Shown: positions 18,055 to 26,960 of the stretch, in pieces
How the letters are laid out: each line of letters starts with the position of its first letter
Position numbering within the stretch: position 1 is the stretch's first letter
Assembly: GCF_022023855.1 (NCBI RefSeq)
Contig: NZ_CP059451.1
Coordinates: 744,001 to 808,000 of the forward strand
Reading direction: 5' to 3'
Length of the DNA stretch: 64,000 bases
Source: Azospirillum brasilense
Lineage (GTDB): Bacteria; Pseudomonadota; Alphaproteobacteria; Azospirillales; Azospirillaceae
Program-made: the position numbers and the translations under genes
Notes under the pieces: model-generated
Seen by the model: only the letters and a program-made list of their open reading frames with translations
Database searches by the model: none
What the model was told of the DNA's origin: nothing

Positions 18055-18963
18055 ATGAGCTTCTACCGCGACTTCCACGACAAGACCGCCATCGCCGACT
18101 GGAGCCGCCGCGAACGGCCGAGCTACGACAGCATCGCGGTGCGCCCGCTGTCGCCCATCCTGGGCGCCGAGGTCGAAGGCGTGGACCTGTCCAAACCGCT
18201 GAGCGACGCGCAGTTGGCCGACATCCGCAAGGCCATCGCCGACCACCTGGTGCTGGTGTTCCGCGACCAGGACATCACCGCGGAGGACCACAAGCGCTTC
18301 GCCCGCCACTTTGGCACGCTGCACCGCCATGTGCTGGGGGGTGCCCGGCAATTGTCGTCGAACGACCACGACCCGGAGATCCTGGCCTGGCGCACCGGCC
18401 CCGAAGCCCGTTACACCGCTGGCGACGCGTGGCATTCCGACGTGACCTGCGATCCCGAACCCATCTGGGGCTCCTTCCTACGCGTCACCAAACAGCCGGA
18501 GATCGGTGGCGACACCGCCTTCGCCAACATGTACCTCGCCTATGATTCGCTGTCGGAGAGGGTCAAGGCGCTGCTCGACGGCCTGACCGCGGTTCATGAC
18601 GGGGGCAAGGCCTGGACGGCGGGCTATGGCGCCACGCCGCAGCCGGGGCAGACCTTTCCGTCCACCGAGCATCCGGTGGTGGCGCGCCATCATCTGACCG
18701 GGCGCAAGTACCTGTTCGTCAACGAGGCCTTCTCCAGTCACATCGTCCAGCTGACGCGCGCCGAGAGCGACGCCATCCTGGGCCTGCTGTTTCGCCACAT
18801 CGAAAAGAACCTGGCCTTCCAGACGCGCATCCACTGGCGCCCTAATTCCCTGGTCTTCTGGGACAACTGGGCCACCCAACACCATGCCGTCTGGGACTAC
18901 TACCCGCATGAGCGGTGGGGCGAGCGCGCCTCGGCCTTCATCGGCTCGGCGCCGCAGCCCTGA
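18055..18963 (+). CDS. TauD/TfdA-family dioxygenase
   Basis: A 302-aa Fe(II)/2-oxoglutarate dioxygenase closing the ssu-type operon, with GAGGGGGAACC before the ATG. Active-site residues H127-x-D129 (DAWHSDVTC), H276 (NWATQHHAV) and Arg291 are present at the normal TauD spacing. The N-terminal 25 residues (FYRDFHDKTAIADWSRRE) are longer than in TauD itself, which points toward alkylsulfatase- or atsK-like relatives. It likely cleaves the sulfonate or sulfate ester imported by the preceding genes. Confidence 0.92.
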   Translation: MSFYRDFHDKTAIADWSRRERPSYDSIAVRPLSPILGAEVEGVDLSKPLSDAQLADIRKAIADHLVLVFRDQDITAEDHKRFARHFGTLHRHVLGGARQLSSNDHDPEILAWRTGPEARYTAGDAWHSDVTCDPEPIWGSFLRVTKQPEIGGDTAFANMYLAYDSLSERVKALLDGLTAVHDGGKAWTAGYGATPQPGQTFPSTEHPVVARHHLTGRKYLFVNEAFSSHIVQLTRAESDAILGLLFRHIEKNLAFQTRIHWRPNSLVFWDNWATQHHAVWDYYPHERWGERASAFIGSAPQP

Positions 18964-18993
18964 CGCCAGGGACGCGCCCATGCCGCCCGCCGG

Positions 18994-20221
18994 TCATTCC
19001 GCGAACACGCGCTCGCGGTTCCGGCGGACGGTGGGGAGGATGATGGCGGCCAGCAGCAGGCCGGTGAGGATCAGCAGCGCGAGGCTGATCGGCTCGCGCA
19101 GGAAGACGGTCGGATCGCCGCGCGACAGGATCATGGCGCGCCGAAGATTCTCCTCCATCATCGGCCCCAGCACGAATCCCAGGAGCAGCGGCGCCGGCTC
19201 GAAGCGCAGGGCCTGCAGGACCCAGCCGAGAAGCCCGAAGACGGCCGTCGTCACGAGGTCGAACGCGCTGTTCGACACGCCGTAGACGCCGATGCAGCTG
19301 ACCAGCACGATGGTGGGGTAGAGGAAGCGGTAGGGCACGCGCAGCAGCCGCACCCACAGCCCGACCAGCGGCAGGTTCAGCACGATCAGCATGGCGTTGC
19401 CGATCCACATGCTGGCGACGACGCCCCAGAACAGGTCCGGCTCGGCCTGCATGATGCGGGGGCCGGGGGTGATGCCGTGCAGCATCAGCGCGCCGATCAT
19501 CAGCGCCATAGGAGCACAGGTCCTGCCGGCTCGGCATCAGCGAGCCGTGCGGGATGACCCGCCCGCCGTCGCGCTCCTGCCCAATTAGGATGCGGATGAT
19601 CTCGCCGATGCCGTCCGCCAAAGCCTGGATGCCGAAGGTCAGGCGCTACTCCCCGCTGTTGACTTCAGTGCCGACGAGGCTGAAGAGAAGCCCGAGGACG
19701 ATCATCGCCAGCGCCTTGACGAAGGACCCCTGCGCCAGAACGATAGCTCCGACCAGCCCGAGGACCATCAGCGAGAAATAGTCGGCCGGACCGAAGCGGA
19801 TGGCGACGCCGGCCAGGACCGGCGCGAAGAAGGCGACGATCCCGGTCGACAGCGTGCCCGCGATGAAGGAGCCGATGGCGGCCACCGCCTGGGCCGGACC
19901 GCTGCGCCCCTGGCGCGCCATGGTGTGCCCGTCGATGCAGGTCACCACCGACGAGGTCTCGCCCGGCATGTTGAGCAGGATCGACGTGGTCGATCCGCCA
20001 TACTGGGCACCGTAATAGATGCCGGCCAGCATAATCAGCGCGCCGGTCGGCTCCAGCGAGAAGGTGAAGGGCAGCAGGAGCGCGATGGTCAGCAGCGGCC
20101 CTACCCCGGGCAGGAGGCCCACGAAGGTGCCGAGCAGCGCCCCGGCGAAGCAATACAGTAGGTTGGCGGGAGAGGCCGCGATTGACAGCCCGTGCGCGAT
20201 CCCCCCGAGCGAATCCATCAT
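18994..20221 (-). pseudogene. Tripartite tricarboxylate transporter TctA family, decayed
   Basis: From ATG 20221 the TctA N-terminus is clear (LLGTFVGLLPGVGPLLTIALL, PGETSSVVTCIDGHTMARQG) up to LVGTEVNSG. A TAG at 19646-19648 then interrupts. Reading on gives RLTFGIQALADGIG joined directly to EIIRIL, so about ten usual residues are missing. A further break after MPSRQDL jumps to MALMIGALMLHGITPGP and the C-terminal half in another frame. About 90 central residues are gone. At least three independent lesions mark this as a true pseudogene rather than a sequencing artefact. Confidence 0.9.
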
Positions 20222-20240
20222 GACGCCGGTCGATCCTCTT

Positions 20241-20294
20241 TTAATACAGCGTCGGCCAGATCTTCAGCGGCATGCCGAGGATCCCGACGAACCT
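20241..20294 (-). pseudogene. Residual C-terminus of TctB-like small permease subunit
   Basis: The minus strand reads GFVGILGMPLKIWPTLY before a TAA at 20241, ending 20 bp before the tctA start. This fits the position and hydrophobic Trp-Pro ending of TctB, the small membrane subunit normally encoded just upstream of TctA. Only about 17 codons survive, so the assignment rests largely on gene order. Confidence 0.4.
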
Positions 20295-20298
20295 TGCC

Positions 20299-20482
20299 GG
20301 TGCGCGGCGTGACGCCCGCCGACGATGAGGCGGCGGTGATCGCGAAGTTCCGCGCCAACGCCGCCCGCGCGCTGTCCGAACCGGCGATGGACCGGCTCCA
20401 GTCCAGGGTTCTTGCCATCCGCGGCGTCGAGGACGCGGCGTGTCTTCTGCGGGATTGCGTGGAAAGCCGGTCAGCGGGGTGA
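20299..20482 (+). pseudogene. C-terminal remnant of an MmgE/PrpD-family protein
   Basis: About 60 plus-strand codons with strong G/C third-position bias encode VRGVTPADDEAAVIAKFRAN followed by ARALSEPAMDRLQSRVLAI and end at TGA 20480-20482. The pattern of a short acidic stretch, KFR, a helix and a final Leu-rich helix resembles the C-terminus of MmgE/PrpD dehydratases, often encoded beside Tct transporters. No N-terminal part exists here; the DNA switches directly to the TctB tail on the other strand. This points to a deletion that joined two gene ends. Confidence 0.4.
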
Positions 20483-20508
20483 CCCCGTCCGGGACGCCGG
20501 CGGCACGC

Positions 20509-21582
20509 TCACCGCTGCAGCCGGTGTTCCAGCCACAGGCTGTAGCGGGACGCGGCGACGCAGACCGTCAGATAGATCAACGCCACGAAGCCGAAGGCCT
20601 CGTCGTAGAAGCCGAGCCATGCCGGGTCCTTGGCCGCGGTGCGCGCGGTGTTCAGCAGGTCGAACAGGCCGACGACGATGATCAGCGTGGTGTCCTGGAA
20701 CAGGCCGATCGCCAGATTGACGATGGAGGGGATCACCGTCCGCAGCGCCTGCGGCAGGATGACCAGCCGCATGGCTTGCCAGTAGCCGAGACCCAGGGCC
20801 TGGGCGGCCTCGTGCTGGCCGGCCGGAATGGCCTGGAGGCCGGCGCGGATGATCTCGGCCAGATAGGCGGAGACGAACAGGATGATGGCGATCTGCGCTC
20901 GCAGCAGCTTGTCGATGGCCGAGCCGGCGGGCAGCATCAGCGGCAGCAGCAGGGTCGCGACATAGAGCACCGCGATCAGCGGCACGCCGCGGGTCACCTC
21001 GATGAACAGGATGGCCAGCGTCCGCACCCCGCCCATGCGGCTGCGCCGGGCAAGCGCCAACAGCACCGCCAGGGGAAAGGCCCCGACCAGACCGGCGGCC
21101 GCGAGCAGCAGGCTGACCGGCAGGCCGCTCCAGCTTTCGGTCGGCACCGCCGGTCCGCCCGGTTCGCCGGTCAGCAGCAGCACCGCGACCGCGAGCCCGC
21201 AGACCCAGAGCCCCAGCGTCGCCCGCCGCCAGAACAGCGGCATGCCGCTGACGAGGGCGAGCGCCAGCAGGATGGCGCTGGCAACCGCAGGGCGCCAGTG
21301 CCGGTCCTGGTCATAGAGGCCGAAGAGGATGTAGCGCAGCTTCTCGCCGATGAACGCCCAGCAGGCGCCGGCCGCGTCGGCGCAGCGGTCGGCCGGCCCG
21401 ACCCACACCGCGTCCAGCAGGCTCCAGCGTAGCAGCGGCGGCACCGCCCAGGCGAGCAGGACGAGACAGGCAAGCGTCACCGCAGCGTTCAGCGGGGTGC
21501 CGAACAGGCTGGTGCGCAGCCGCCGCCAGCGCGGCAGGGGGTGGTTTGCCGGCGGGGTGGCCTCCAGCACACCGTCGGTCAT
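20509..21582 (-). CDS. aapM: Amino-acid ABC transporter permease (AapM-like)
   Basis: A 357-aa permease of the general L-amino-acid importer. Several hydrophobic segments precede the conserved C-terminal half (FIEVTRGVPLIAVLYVATLL, EIIRAGLQAIPAGQHEAAQA, MRLVILPQALRTVIPSIVN). The start is ATG 21582, which overlaps the aapQ stop (ATGA) and has GGGGA six bases upstream; the much longer open frame upstream is out of frame with any domain. It pairs with AapQ to form the channel. No gene for the ATPase AapP follows. Confidence 0.9.
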   Translation of the reverse strand: MTDGVLEATPPANHPLPRWRRLRTSLFGTPLNAAVTLACLVLLAWAVPPLLRWSLLDAVWVGPADRCADAAGACWAFIGEKLRYILFGLYDQDRHWRPAVASAILLALALVSGMPLFWRRATLGLWVCGLAVAVLLLTGEPGGPAVPTESWSGLPVSLLLAAAGLVGAFPLAVLLALARRSRMGGVRTLAILFIEVTRGVPLIAVLYVATLLLPLMLPAGSAIDKLLRAQIAIILFVSAYLAEIIRAGLQAIPAGQHEAAQALGLGYWQAMRLVILPQALRTVIPSIVNLAIGLFQDTTLIIVVGLFDLLNTARTAAKDPAWLGFYDEAFGFVALIYLTVCVAASRYSLWLEHRLQR

Positions 21583-22733
21583 CGCCATCCCCGGATCGCC
21601 AGCCGGTGGTTGTACAGGTTCATCGCCGCCGACACCGCGAGGTTCACCGTCAGATAGGCGCCCATCATGATCGCCATGGTTTCCAGAACCTGTCCCGTCT
21701 GATTGGCGCTGGTGTTGATGACGCTGACCAGATCCGGGAAGCCGATCGCGACGGCAAGGCTCGAATTCTTGGTCAGGTTGAGATAGCTGGAGGTCAGCAG
21801 CGGCACGATCACCCGCATGGCCTGGGGCAGCACCACCAGCCGCATGGTCCGGCCGCGCGTCAGGCCGAGGGCGCGGGCCGCTTCCCATTGTCCGGCCGGC
21901 ACCGCCTGGAGTCCGCTGCGCACGATCTCCGCGATCATGGCGGCGGCGTTGACCACCAGCCCGACCAGCAAGGCCGAGAATTCCGGGGACACCGTCGTTC
22001 CGCCGCTGAAGTTGAAACCGGACAGTTCCGGAACCTCGATCCGCAACGGCACGCCCGACGCCAGCAGCAGGGAGACGGGCAGGCCGCAGGCCACCGCCGC
22101 GACCGTCATCCCCGGCAGGCCCCCCCGGCGTCCGGCGCGCCGGTGCAGCGCGGTCCCGGCGAGGGCGAGCACTGTCCCGAGGACGGCGGCGGCGAGCACC
22201 CATCCCGCCGCCCGACCGTCGGCGAAGGCCGGCAACTGGATGCCGCGGTTGCACAGGAATACTCCGGGCAGCGGGTTCAGCGCCTGGCGTGGGGCGGGAA
22301 GGGCCTGGAAGGTGGCGCTCCAGAAGAACAGCTGCAACAGCAGCGGGGTGCTGCGGATCAGCTCGACATAGCCCTGGACCAGTCCGGACAGCAGCGCATT
22401 GCCCGACAGCCGCGCCACCCCGAGCAGCACGCCCAGGACGGTCGCCGCCAGGCAGCCGACCGCCGCGACCTTGACGGTGTTCAGCAACCCGGCCAACAGG
22501 GCCAGGGCGTAACTGTCCTGCGGCCGATAATCGATCGGCGCCTCCCCGATCTCGAATCCGGCCGGGTGTTCGAGAAAGGCGAAGCCCGGCGTGATGCCGA
22601 AGCGCTCCATGTTCGCCAGCGTGTTGGACACGAGAAGGAACCCGCCGAACAGGACCAGCGCCAGGATGGTCGCCTGAAGGGCGCTGCGGCCACCCCACCA
22701 CAGGGTGACCGCGGCAATGGGGCCGGAGCGCAC
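21579..22733 (-). CDS. aapQ: Amino-acid ABC transporter permease (AapQ-like)
   Basis: A 384-aa permease typical of AapQ, with a long N-terminal part (GGFLLVSNTLANMERFGITP, GFAFLEHPAGFEIGE). The conserved HisM-like C-terminus has EIVRSGLQAVPAGQWEAARA, MRVIVPLLTSSYLNLTKNSS and VLETMAIMMGAYL. The likely start is GTG 22733, about eight bases after the aapJ stop with GAGG upstream. Longer frames overlap aapJ and make no sense. Confidence 0.9.
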   Translation of the reverse strand: MRSGPIAAVTLWWGGRSALQATILALVLFGGFLLVSNTLANMERFGITPGFAFLEHPAGFEIGEAPIDYRPQDSYALALLAGLLNTVKVAAVGCLAATVLGVLLGVARLSGNALLSGLVQGYVELIRSTPLLLQLFFWSATFQALPAPRQALNPLPGVFLCNRGIQLPAFADGRAAGWVLAAAVLGTVLALAGTALHRRAGRRGGLPGMTVAAVACGLPVSLLLASGVPLRIEVPELSGFNFSGGTTVSPEFSALLVGLVVNAAAMIAEIVRSGLQAVPAGQWEAARALGLTRGRTMRLVVLPQAMRVIVPLLTSSYLNLTKNSSLAVAIGFPDLVSVINTSANQTGQVLETMAIMMGAYLTVNLAVSAAMNLYNHRLAIRGWR

Positions 22734-22741
22734 CGGGCCTC

Positions 22742-23818
22742 TCAGCGGAAGGGCGGGGCGTAGAGAAGCCCGCCCCGGGTCCACAGCGTGTTGTGGCCGC
22801 GATCCAGCCCGACCTTTGTCGCCGGTCCGACGTTGCGCTCGAAGATCTCGCCGTAATTGCCCAGGGTCTTGATGATGGTGTAGGCGAATTTCGGGTCGAG
22901 CCTGGCGGCCTCGCCCAGGCTGGGATCGACGCCCAGGAAGCGGCGGATCGCCGGATCGCCGCTGGTCAGGAAGCTGTCGACGTTGGCCTGGGTGATCCCC
23001 AACTCCTCCGCTTGGATGGTGGCGTAGACCGCCCAGTTGACGATCTCCAGCCATTGGTCGTCGCCATAGCGGATGGCCGGGGCGAGCGGCTCCTTCGAGA
23101 TGCGTTCCGGCAGCAGGACATAGTCGTCGGGCTTCGGCAACTGAGTGCGGGTGATCGCCAGATCGGAGGCGTCCTGGGTCAGCACGTCGCAGCGGCCGCT
23201 GGCGAAGGCCTTCTGGTTCTCGGCGGTTTCCTCGATCACCACCGGTTTGAAGGCGATCCCGTTCTGCCGGAAGAAGTCGGTGATGTTGAGTTCGCCCGTG
23301 GTTCCGGTCTGGACGCAGACGGTGGCGCCGTTCAGGTCCTTGCCCTTGCTCACCCCCAGCTTCTTCGGCACCAGAAGGCCCTGGCCGTCATAGAAGACCA
23401 CCGGACCGAAATGGAAACCCAGCTTGGTGGCGCGGGTGAAGGTCTGGGTCACTCCCGACAGCAGGATGTCGAATTCGCCCGATTGCAGCGCGGGCAGGCG
23501 TTGCTGCGGCGAGGAGGAGACGAACTGGACCTTGTCCGGGTCGTTGAACACCGCGATGGACAGCGCCCGTCCGAAATCGACGAAGAAACCCTGCCAGCGG
23601 CCGTTGCTGTCGGGCGCGAAGAAGCCGGGCTGGGTGCCGACGCCGACCTTGATGCTGCCGCGCGCCTTGATCGCGTCGAGCGTCGGGCCGGCCGCGGCGG
23701 CGCCGGTCATGGCGAGCCCGATGGCGAGGCCGAGCGCCCCGGTGATCAGGGCGCGCGCCAACGAGCCGCGTCGCGTGGTCGGACGTGAGGGAAAAGGGGA
23801 CTGGGAAGGATTGTGCAT
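22742..23818 (-). CDS. aapJ: Amino-acid ABC transporter substrate-binding protein (AapJ-like)
   Basis: A 358-aa periplasmic binding protein with a signal peptide (ITGALGLAIGLAMTGAAAAG). AapJ-type core: IKARGSIKVGVGTQPGFFAP, FVDFGRALSIAVFNDPDKV, ATVCVQTGTTGELNITDFF, and NYGEIFERNVGPATKVGLDR near the end. ATG 23818 (MHNPSQSPF) is preferred; the frame extends upstream but without a signal. First gene of aapJQM, with site 3 of the recurring motif 151 bp upstream. In a sulfur locus it may import sulfur-containing amino acids or peptides, which is inference. Confidence 0.9.
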   Translation of the reverse strand: MHNPSQSPFPSRPTTRRGSLARALITGALGLAIGLAMTGAAAAGPTLDAIKARGSIKVGVGTQPGFFAPDSNGRWQGFFVDFGRALSIAVFNDPDKVQFVSSSPQQRLPALQSGEFDILLSGVTQTFTRATKLGFHFGPVVFYDGQGLLVPKKLGVSKGKDLNGATVCVQTGTTGELNITDFFRQNGIAFKPVVIEETAENQKAFASGRCDVLTQDASDLAITRTQLPKPDDYVLLPERISKEPLAPAIRYGDDQWLEIVNWAVYATIQAEELGITQANVDSFLTSGDPAIRRFLGVDPSLGEAARLDPKFAYTIIKTLGNYGEIFERNVGPATKVGLDRGHNTLWTRGGLLYAPPFR

Positions 23819-23968
23819 GGTGGTTTCCCGCAATGATCTTTGTTGTTTTGCGCAAGGGGCCGGGGGGCCGGGTCGGACTTGGAGCCCGGCAATTGGCCAT
23901 GGTTCGGGGGTGTCGGTTCCCAGGGCGCCTCGGACCACCGATTGGCCGGGACCGGACAGCGCTTATTC

Positions 23969-23985
23969 CCTAATCTGATTGTAGG
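23969..23985. promoter_or_regulatory. Candidate operator CCTA-N9-TAGG (site 3)
   Basis: CCTAATCTGATTGTAGG lies 151 bp upstream of aapJ in the AT-rich divergent region, matching the outer bases of site 2 exactly (CCTA/TAGG, nine-base gap). Confidence 0.5.
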
Positions 23986-24051
23986 AAATTTGGGCTGTCA
24001 ATAAGATTGTTGAAAATTATAAAACTACAAAAACCTAAAGTTATAAATACT

Positions 24052-24069
24052 GTTTATAGCGTCATAAAC
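24052..24069. promoter_or_regulatory. 18-bp palindrome, possible operator
   Basis: Perfect arms GTTTAT and ATAAAC flank AGCGTC. It sits in the AT-rich patch between divergent operons and differs in sequence and spacing from the CTA-N9-TAG sites, so it may serve another regulator of the oxygenase-metY unit. Confidence 0.3.
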
Positions 24070-24464
24070 CCATAAATCATGTAGACAATTTGTGATCGAC
24101 GGGCAATGATGCCTGAGAGCCACGGTTTCCGCGGGGTGTCGGCACCCCGGAGAAGCCGCTCCGCCATTGCCCTGGAACGACGTCATGGCCAACCACCCAA
24201 CAGCCCGTCCGGCCTCCGCTTCCGCAGCGTCCGACTCCGGAACGGTCTGGGTTCCGCTTCCCGAAGCCATGGGGATCTGTGCCGGAGCGGAGTGCCAAGC
24301 TTTCCACACTCCGGCCGGCGGACTCTGGGCGCAGATGCGCGGCGCTTGGCTGAAGGCCCGCCGCACCGGCTGAGCGTACCGTTCCCGAATCCACGGCTCC
24401 CGATCCTTCCGTTCGCTGCACGCAAGCGGGCGTTCCCGAACGCATGTCCGCAAAGGAGACCTTT

Positions 24465-25511
24465 GTGACCACGACCACCTCTCCGGCCAACCGGCCGCCG
24501 CTGCCGCTTTTCGATCTCGCGCGTCTGGACGGCGGCGGCGCCGATCGCGCCCTGTTCCTGTCGGAGCTGCGCGCGGCCATTCGCCGTTTCGGCGCCTTCT
24601 ACGTGACCGGACACGGGGTCGATGCGGCCTTCCTTGACGCGGTCTTCGACCTGTCGCGCGGTTTCTTCACGCTGCCGGAGCGCGACAAGCTGTCCATCGA
24701 GATGGTCAACTCGCCCCATTTCCGCGGCTACACCCGCGCCGGTTGGGAGCGGACTCGCGGCCGCGCCGACTGGCGCGAGCAGCTGGACATCGGGTCCGAG
24801 CGGGAGGCCCTGCCCTGGGGGCCGGGGGCGCCGCCCTGGGTCCGCCTGCAGGGTCCCAACCAGTGGCCGGACGCCTTGCCGGAACTGCGCCCGGCCGTGC
24901 TGCGCCTGCAGGACGAACTGACGGCGGTGTCGCGGCGCCTGCTGTCGGCCGTGGCGACCGCTCTGCGCCTGCCGGAGGATGCCTTCGCGCCGATCCTCAC
25001 CGACCGGCCGACCCAGCTCATCAAGCTGATCCGCTATCCAGGCCATGACGCTGTGGAGTCGGATGACGGGGAGGGGCAGGGTGTCGGGCCGCACAAGGAC
25101 AGCGGCCTGCTGACTCTGGTGCTCCAGCACCGCCAGAGCGGTTTGCAGGTCGAGACGGACGGGGGCTGGGCCGATGTCCCGCCGCTTCCCGGCACCTTCG
25201 TGGTCAACGCCGGCGAACTGCTGGAACTGGCGACCAACGGCTATTTCCGCGCCGCGGTGCATCGGGTGGTGACGCCGCCGGCGGGGGTGGACCGGCTGTC
25301 GACCGCCTTCTTCCTGGGGGCCGGGCTGGACGTCCGCGTGCCGGTGCTGCCGCTGCCGGACGATCTGGCCGCCGAGGCGCGCGGGCCGGAGCAGGACCCG
25401 CTGAACCCCCTGTTCGCGTCGGTCGGCGAGAACACGCTGAAAAGCCGCCTGCGCTCCCACCCCGACGTGGCGCAGCGCCATTACGCCGATCTCGTCGGCA
25501 TCCCTGCCTGA
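24465..25511 (+). CDS. Isopenicillin-N-synthase-like 2-oxoglutarate/Fe(II) oxygenase
   Basis: A 348-aa cytoplasmic non-haem iron oxygenase. The N-terminal DIOX_N-type part (LFDLARL, FGAFYVTGHGVD, GFFTLPERDK) is followed by the jelly-roll core with H210-x-D212 (GPHKDSG), H266 (AAVHRVV) and the R277-x-S279 pair for 2-oxoglutarate (DRLST). GTG 24465 is preferred over ATG 24444 because AAAGGAG sits just ahead of it at proper spacing. It is followed 41 bp later by metY, so it may liberate a sulfur or amino compound that MetY assimilates, which is inference. Substrate unknown. Confidence 0.88.
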   Translation: MTTTTSPANRPPLPLFDLARLDGGGADRALFLSELRAAIRRFGAFYVTGHGVDAAFLDAVFDLSRGFFTLPERDKLSIEMVNSPHFRGYTRAGWERTRGRADWREQLDIGSEREALPWGPGAPPWVRLQGPNQWPDALPELRPAVLRLQDELTAVSRRLLSAVATALRLPEDAFAPILTDRPTQLIKLIRYPGHDAVESDDGEGQGVGPHKDSGLLTLVLQHRQSGLQVETDGGWADVPPLPGTFVVNAGELLELATNGYFRAAVHRVVTPPAGVDRLSTAFFLGAGLDVRVPVLPLPDDLAAEARGPEQDPLNPLFASVGENTLKSRLRSHPDVAQRHYADLVGIPA

Positions 25512-25552
25512 ACGTCATCCCCCCACACAACGCCGAAGAGGGAGCACTCCCG

Positions 25553-26848
25553 ATGACCGACCGTTCGCCGCGTTTCGAAACCTTGGCCGTTCATGGCGGC
25601 GCTTTCCGTGCCGATCCCGTCACCGGGTCCGTCGCGGTGCCGATCCATCAGACGACCTCCTACCAGTTTCAGGACACTGCCCACGCCCAGCGCCTGTTCG
25701 CGCTTGAGGAGCTGGGCAACATCTACAGCCGCGTCACCAACCCGACGGTCGATGCGCTGGAGCAGCGGCTTGCCGTTCTGGAGGGCGGGGCGGCGGCGGT
25801 AGCGGTGGCGTCCGGCCAGGCGGCATCCTTCTATTCGGTGCTGAATCTGGCGCAGGCCGGCGACAACATCGTCACCTCGACCGACCTCTATGGCGGCACC
25901 TGGAACCTGTTCGCCAACACGCTGAAGCAGGTCGGCATCGAGGCGCGCTTCGTCGATCCGGCCGACCCGGAGAATTTCCGCCGCGCCACCGACGACCGCA
26001 CCCGCGCCTATTACGCCGAGACGCTGCCGAACCCGAAGCTGAACGTCTTCCCGATCCGCGAGGTCGCCGACATCGGCCTGGAGCTCGGCGTGCCGCTGAT
26101 CGTGGACAACACGGCAGCCCCGCTGACGGTGCGGCCCTTCGAGCATGGCGCGGCGGTGACGCTCTATTCGGCGACCAAATACATCGGCGGCCACGGCACC
26201 ACCATCGGCGGCGTCCTGATTGATGGCGGCACCTTCCCGTGGGAGGCCCACGCCGCCCGCTTCCCGCTGCTGACCCAGCCCGATCCCAGCTATCATGGCG
26301 CCATCTGGACGGAAGCCGCAAAGCCGCTCGGCCCCATCGCCTACGCGTTGCGCGCCCGCGTCACCCTGCTGCGCGACATCGGCGCGGCGCTCAGCCCGCA
26401 ATCGGCCTTCCAGCTGATCCAGGGTCTGGAGACGCTGCCCCTGCGCATCCGCCAGCACAACGCCAACGCCATCCTCGTGGCGAATCACCTGAAGGCGCAC
26501 GCCAAGGTGACGTCGGTCATCTTCCCCGGCCTTCAGGAGGGCGAGGCCCGGCGCCGGGCGGACGCCTATCTGAAGGGCGGTTACGGCGGGCTGGTCGGCT
26601 TCGAGCTGGCCGGCGGTGCGGAGGCGGGCCGGCGGTTCATCGACGCGCTGAAGCTGTTCTACCACGTCGCCAACATCGGCGACGCCCGGTCGCTCGCCAT
26701 CCACCCGGCCACCACCACCCACTCCCAGCTGTCTGCGGAAGACCAGCGCGCCAGCGGCGTGACGCCCGGCTACGTCCGCCTGTCCATCGGCATCGAGCAT
26801 CCGGACGACATCATTGCCGATTTGGAGCAGGCGCTGGCGGAGGCGTGA
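25553..26848 (+). CDS. metY: O-acetylhomoserine sulfhydrylase (aminocarboxypropyltransferase), PLP-dependent
   Basis: A 431-aa enzyme of the Cys/Met-metabolism PLP family that converts O-acetylhomoserine and sulfide (or methanethiol) to homocysteine (or methionine). The pattern is characteristic: FETLAVHGGAFRADPVTGSV, then VPIHQTTSYQFQDT, a phosphate-binding loop (AVASGQAA), LIVDNTAAPL and the PLP lysine K209 in LYSATKYIGGHGTT. The C-terminal HPATTTHSQLSAEDQRASGV is as in MetY. Length is normal. It offers the direct route from liberated sulfide to amino acids and ends before a strong terminator. Confidence 0.93.
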   Translation: MTDRSPRFETLAVHGGAFRADPVTGSVAVPIHQTTSYQFQDTAHAQRLFALEELGNIYSRVTNPTVDALEQRLAVLEGGAAAVAVASGQAASFYSVLNLAQAGDNIVTSTDLYGGTWNLFANTLKQVGIEARFVDPADPENFRRATDDRTRAYYAETLPNPKLNVFPIREVADIGLELGVPLIVDNTAAPLTVRPFEHGAAVTLYSATKYIGGHGTTIGGVLIDGGTFPWEAHAARFPLLTQPDPSYHGAIWTEAAKPLGPIAYALRARVTLLRDIGAALSPQSAFQLIQGLETLPLRIRQHNANAILVANHLKAHAKVTSVIFPGLQEGEARRRADAYLKGGYGGLVGFELAGGAEAGRRFIDALKLFYHVANIGDARSLAIHPATTTHSQLSAEDQRASGVTPGYVRLSIGIEHPDDIIADLEQALAEA

Positions 26849-26886
26849 GGGTCGCCTCCCGATAGCCCACAGAACGCGCGGATCAC

Positions 26887-26928
26887 GGCCGGCACGTCCC
26901 TTCATCGGGCGTGCCGGCCGAAATTTTT
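26887..26928 (+). terminator. Rho-independent terminator after metY
   Basis: A perfect 10-bp stem, GGCCGGCACG (26887-26896) and CGTGCCGGCC (26910-26919), is followed by AAATTTTT. It ends the oxygenase-metY operon and insulates the next promoter. Confidence 0.85.
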
Positions 26929-26960
26929 ACAGGCGTGCATATTTCTGTATGCGTACAAAC

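Larger units (their letters stand above)
23819..24464. other. Divergent intergenic region between aapJ and the oxygenase-metY operon
   Basis: No gene is supported. Positions 23960-24100 are strongly AT-rich and carry regulatory site 3 (23969-23985) and a palindrome with arms GTTTAT and ATAAAC around AGCGTC (24052-24069). Promoters for both flanking operons probably lie here. The 24110-24440 part has GC-rich frames of up to 120 codons on both strands but no family resemblance. Confidence 0.5.

Noticed and set aside
20509..22701. A 730-codon frame suggesting an AapQ-AapM fusion
   Set aside because: Only the part from 21582 onward is AapM; the upstream half is out of frame with AapQ, which has its own frame ending at 21579.
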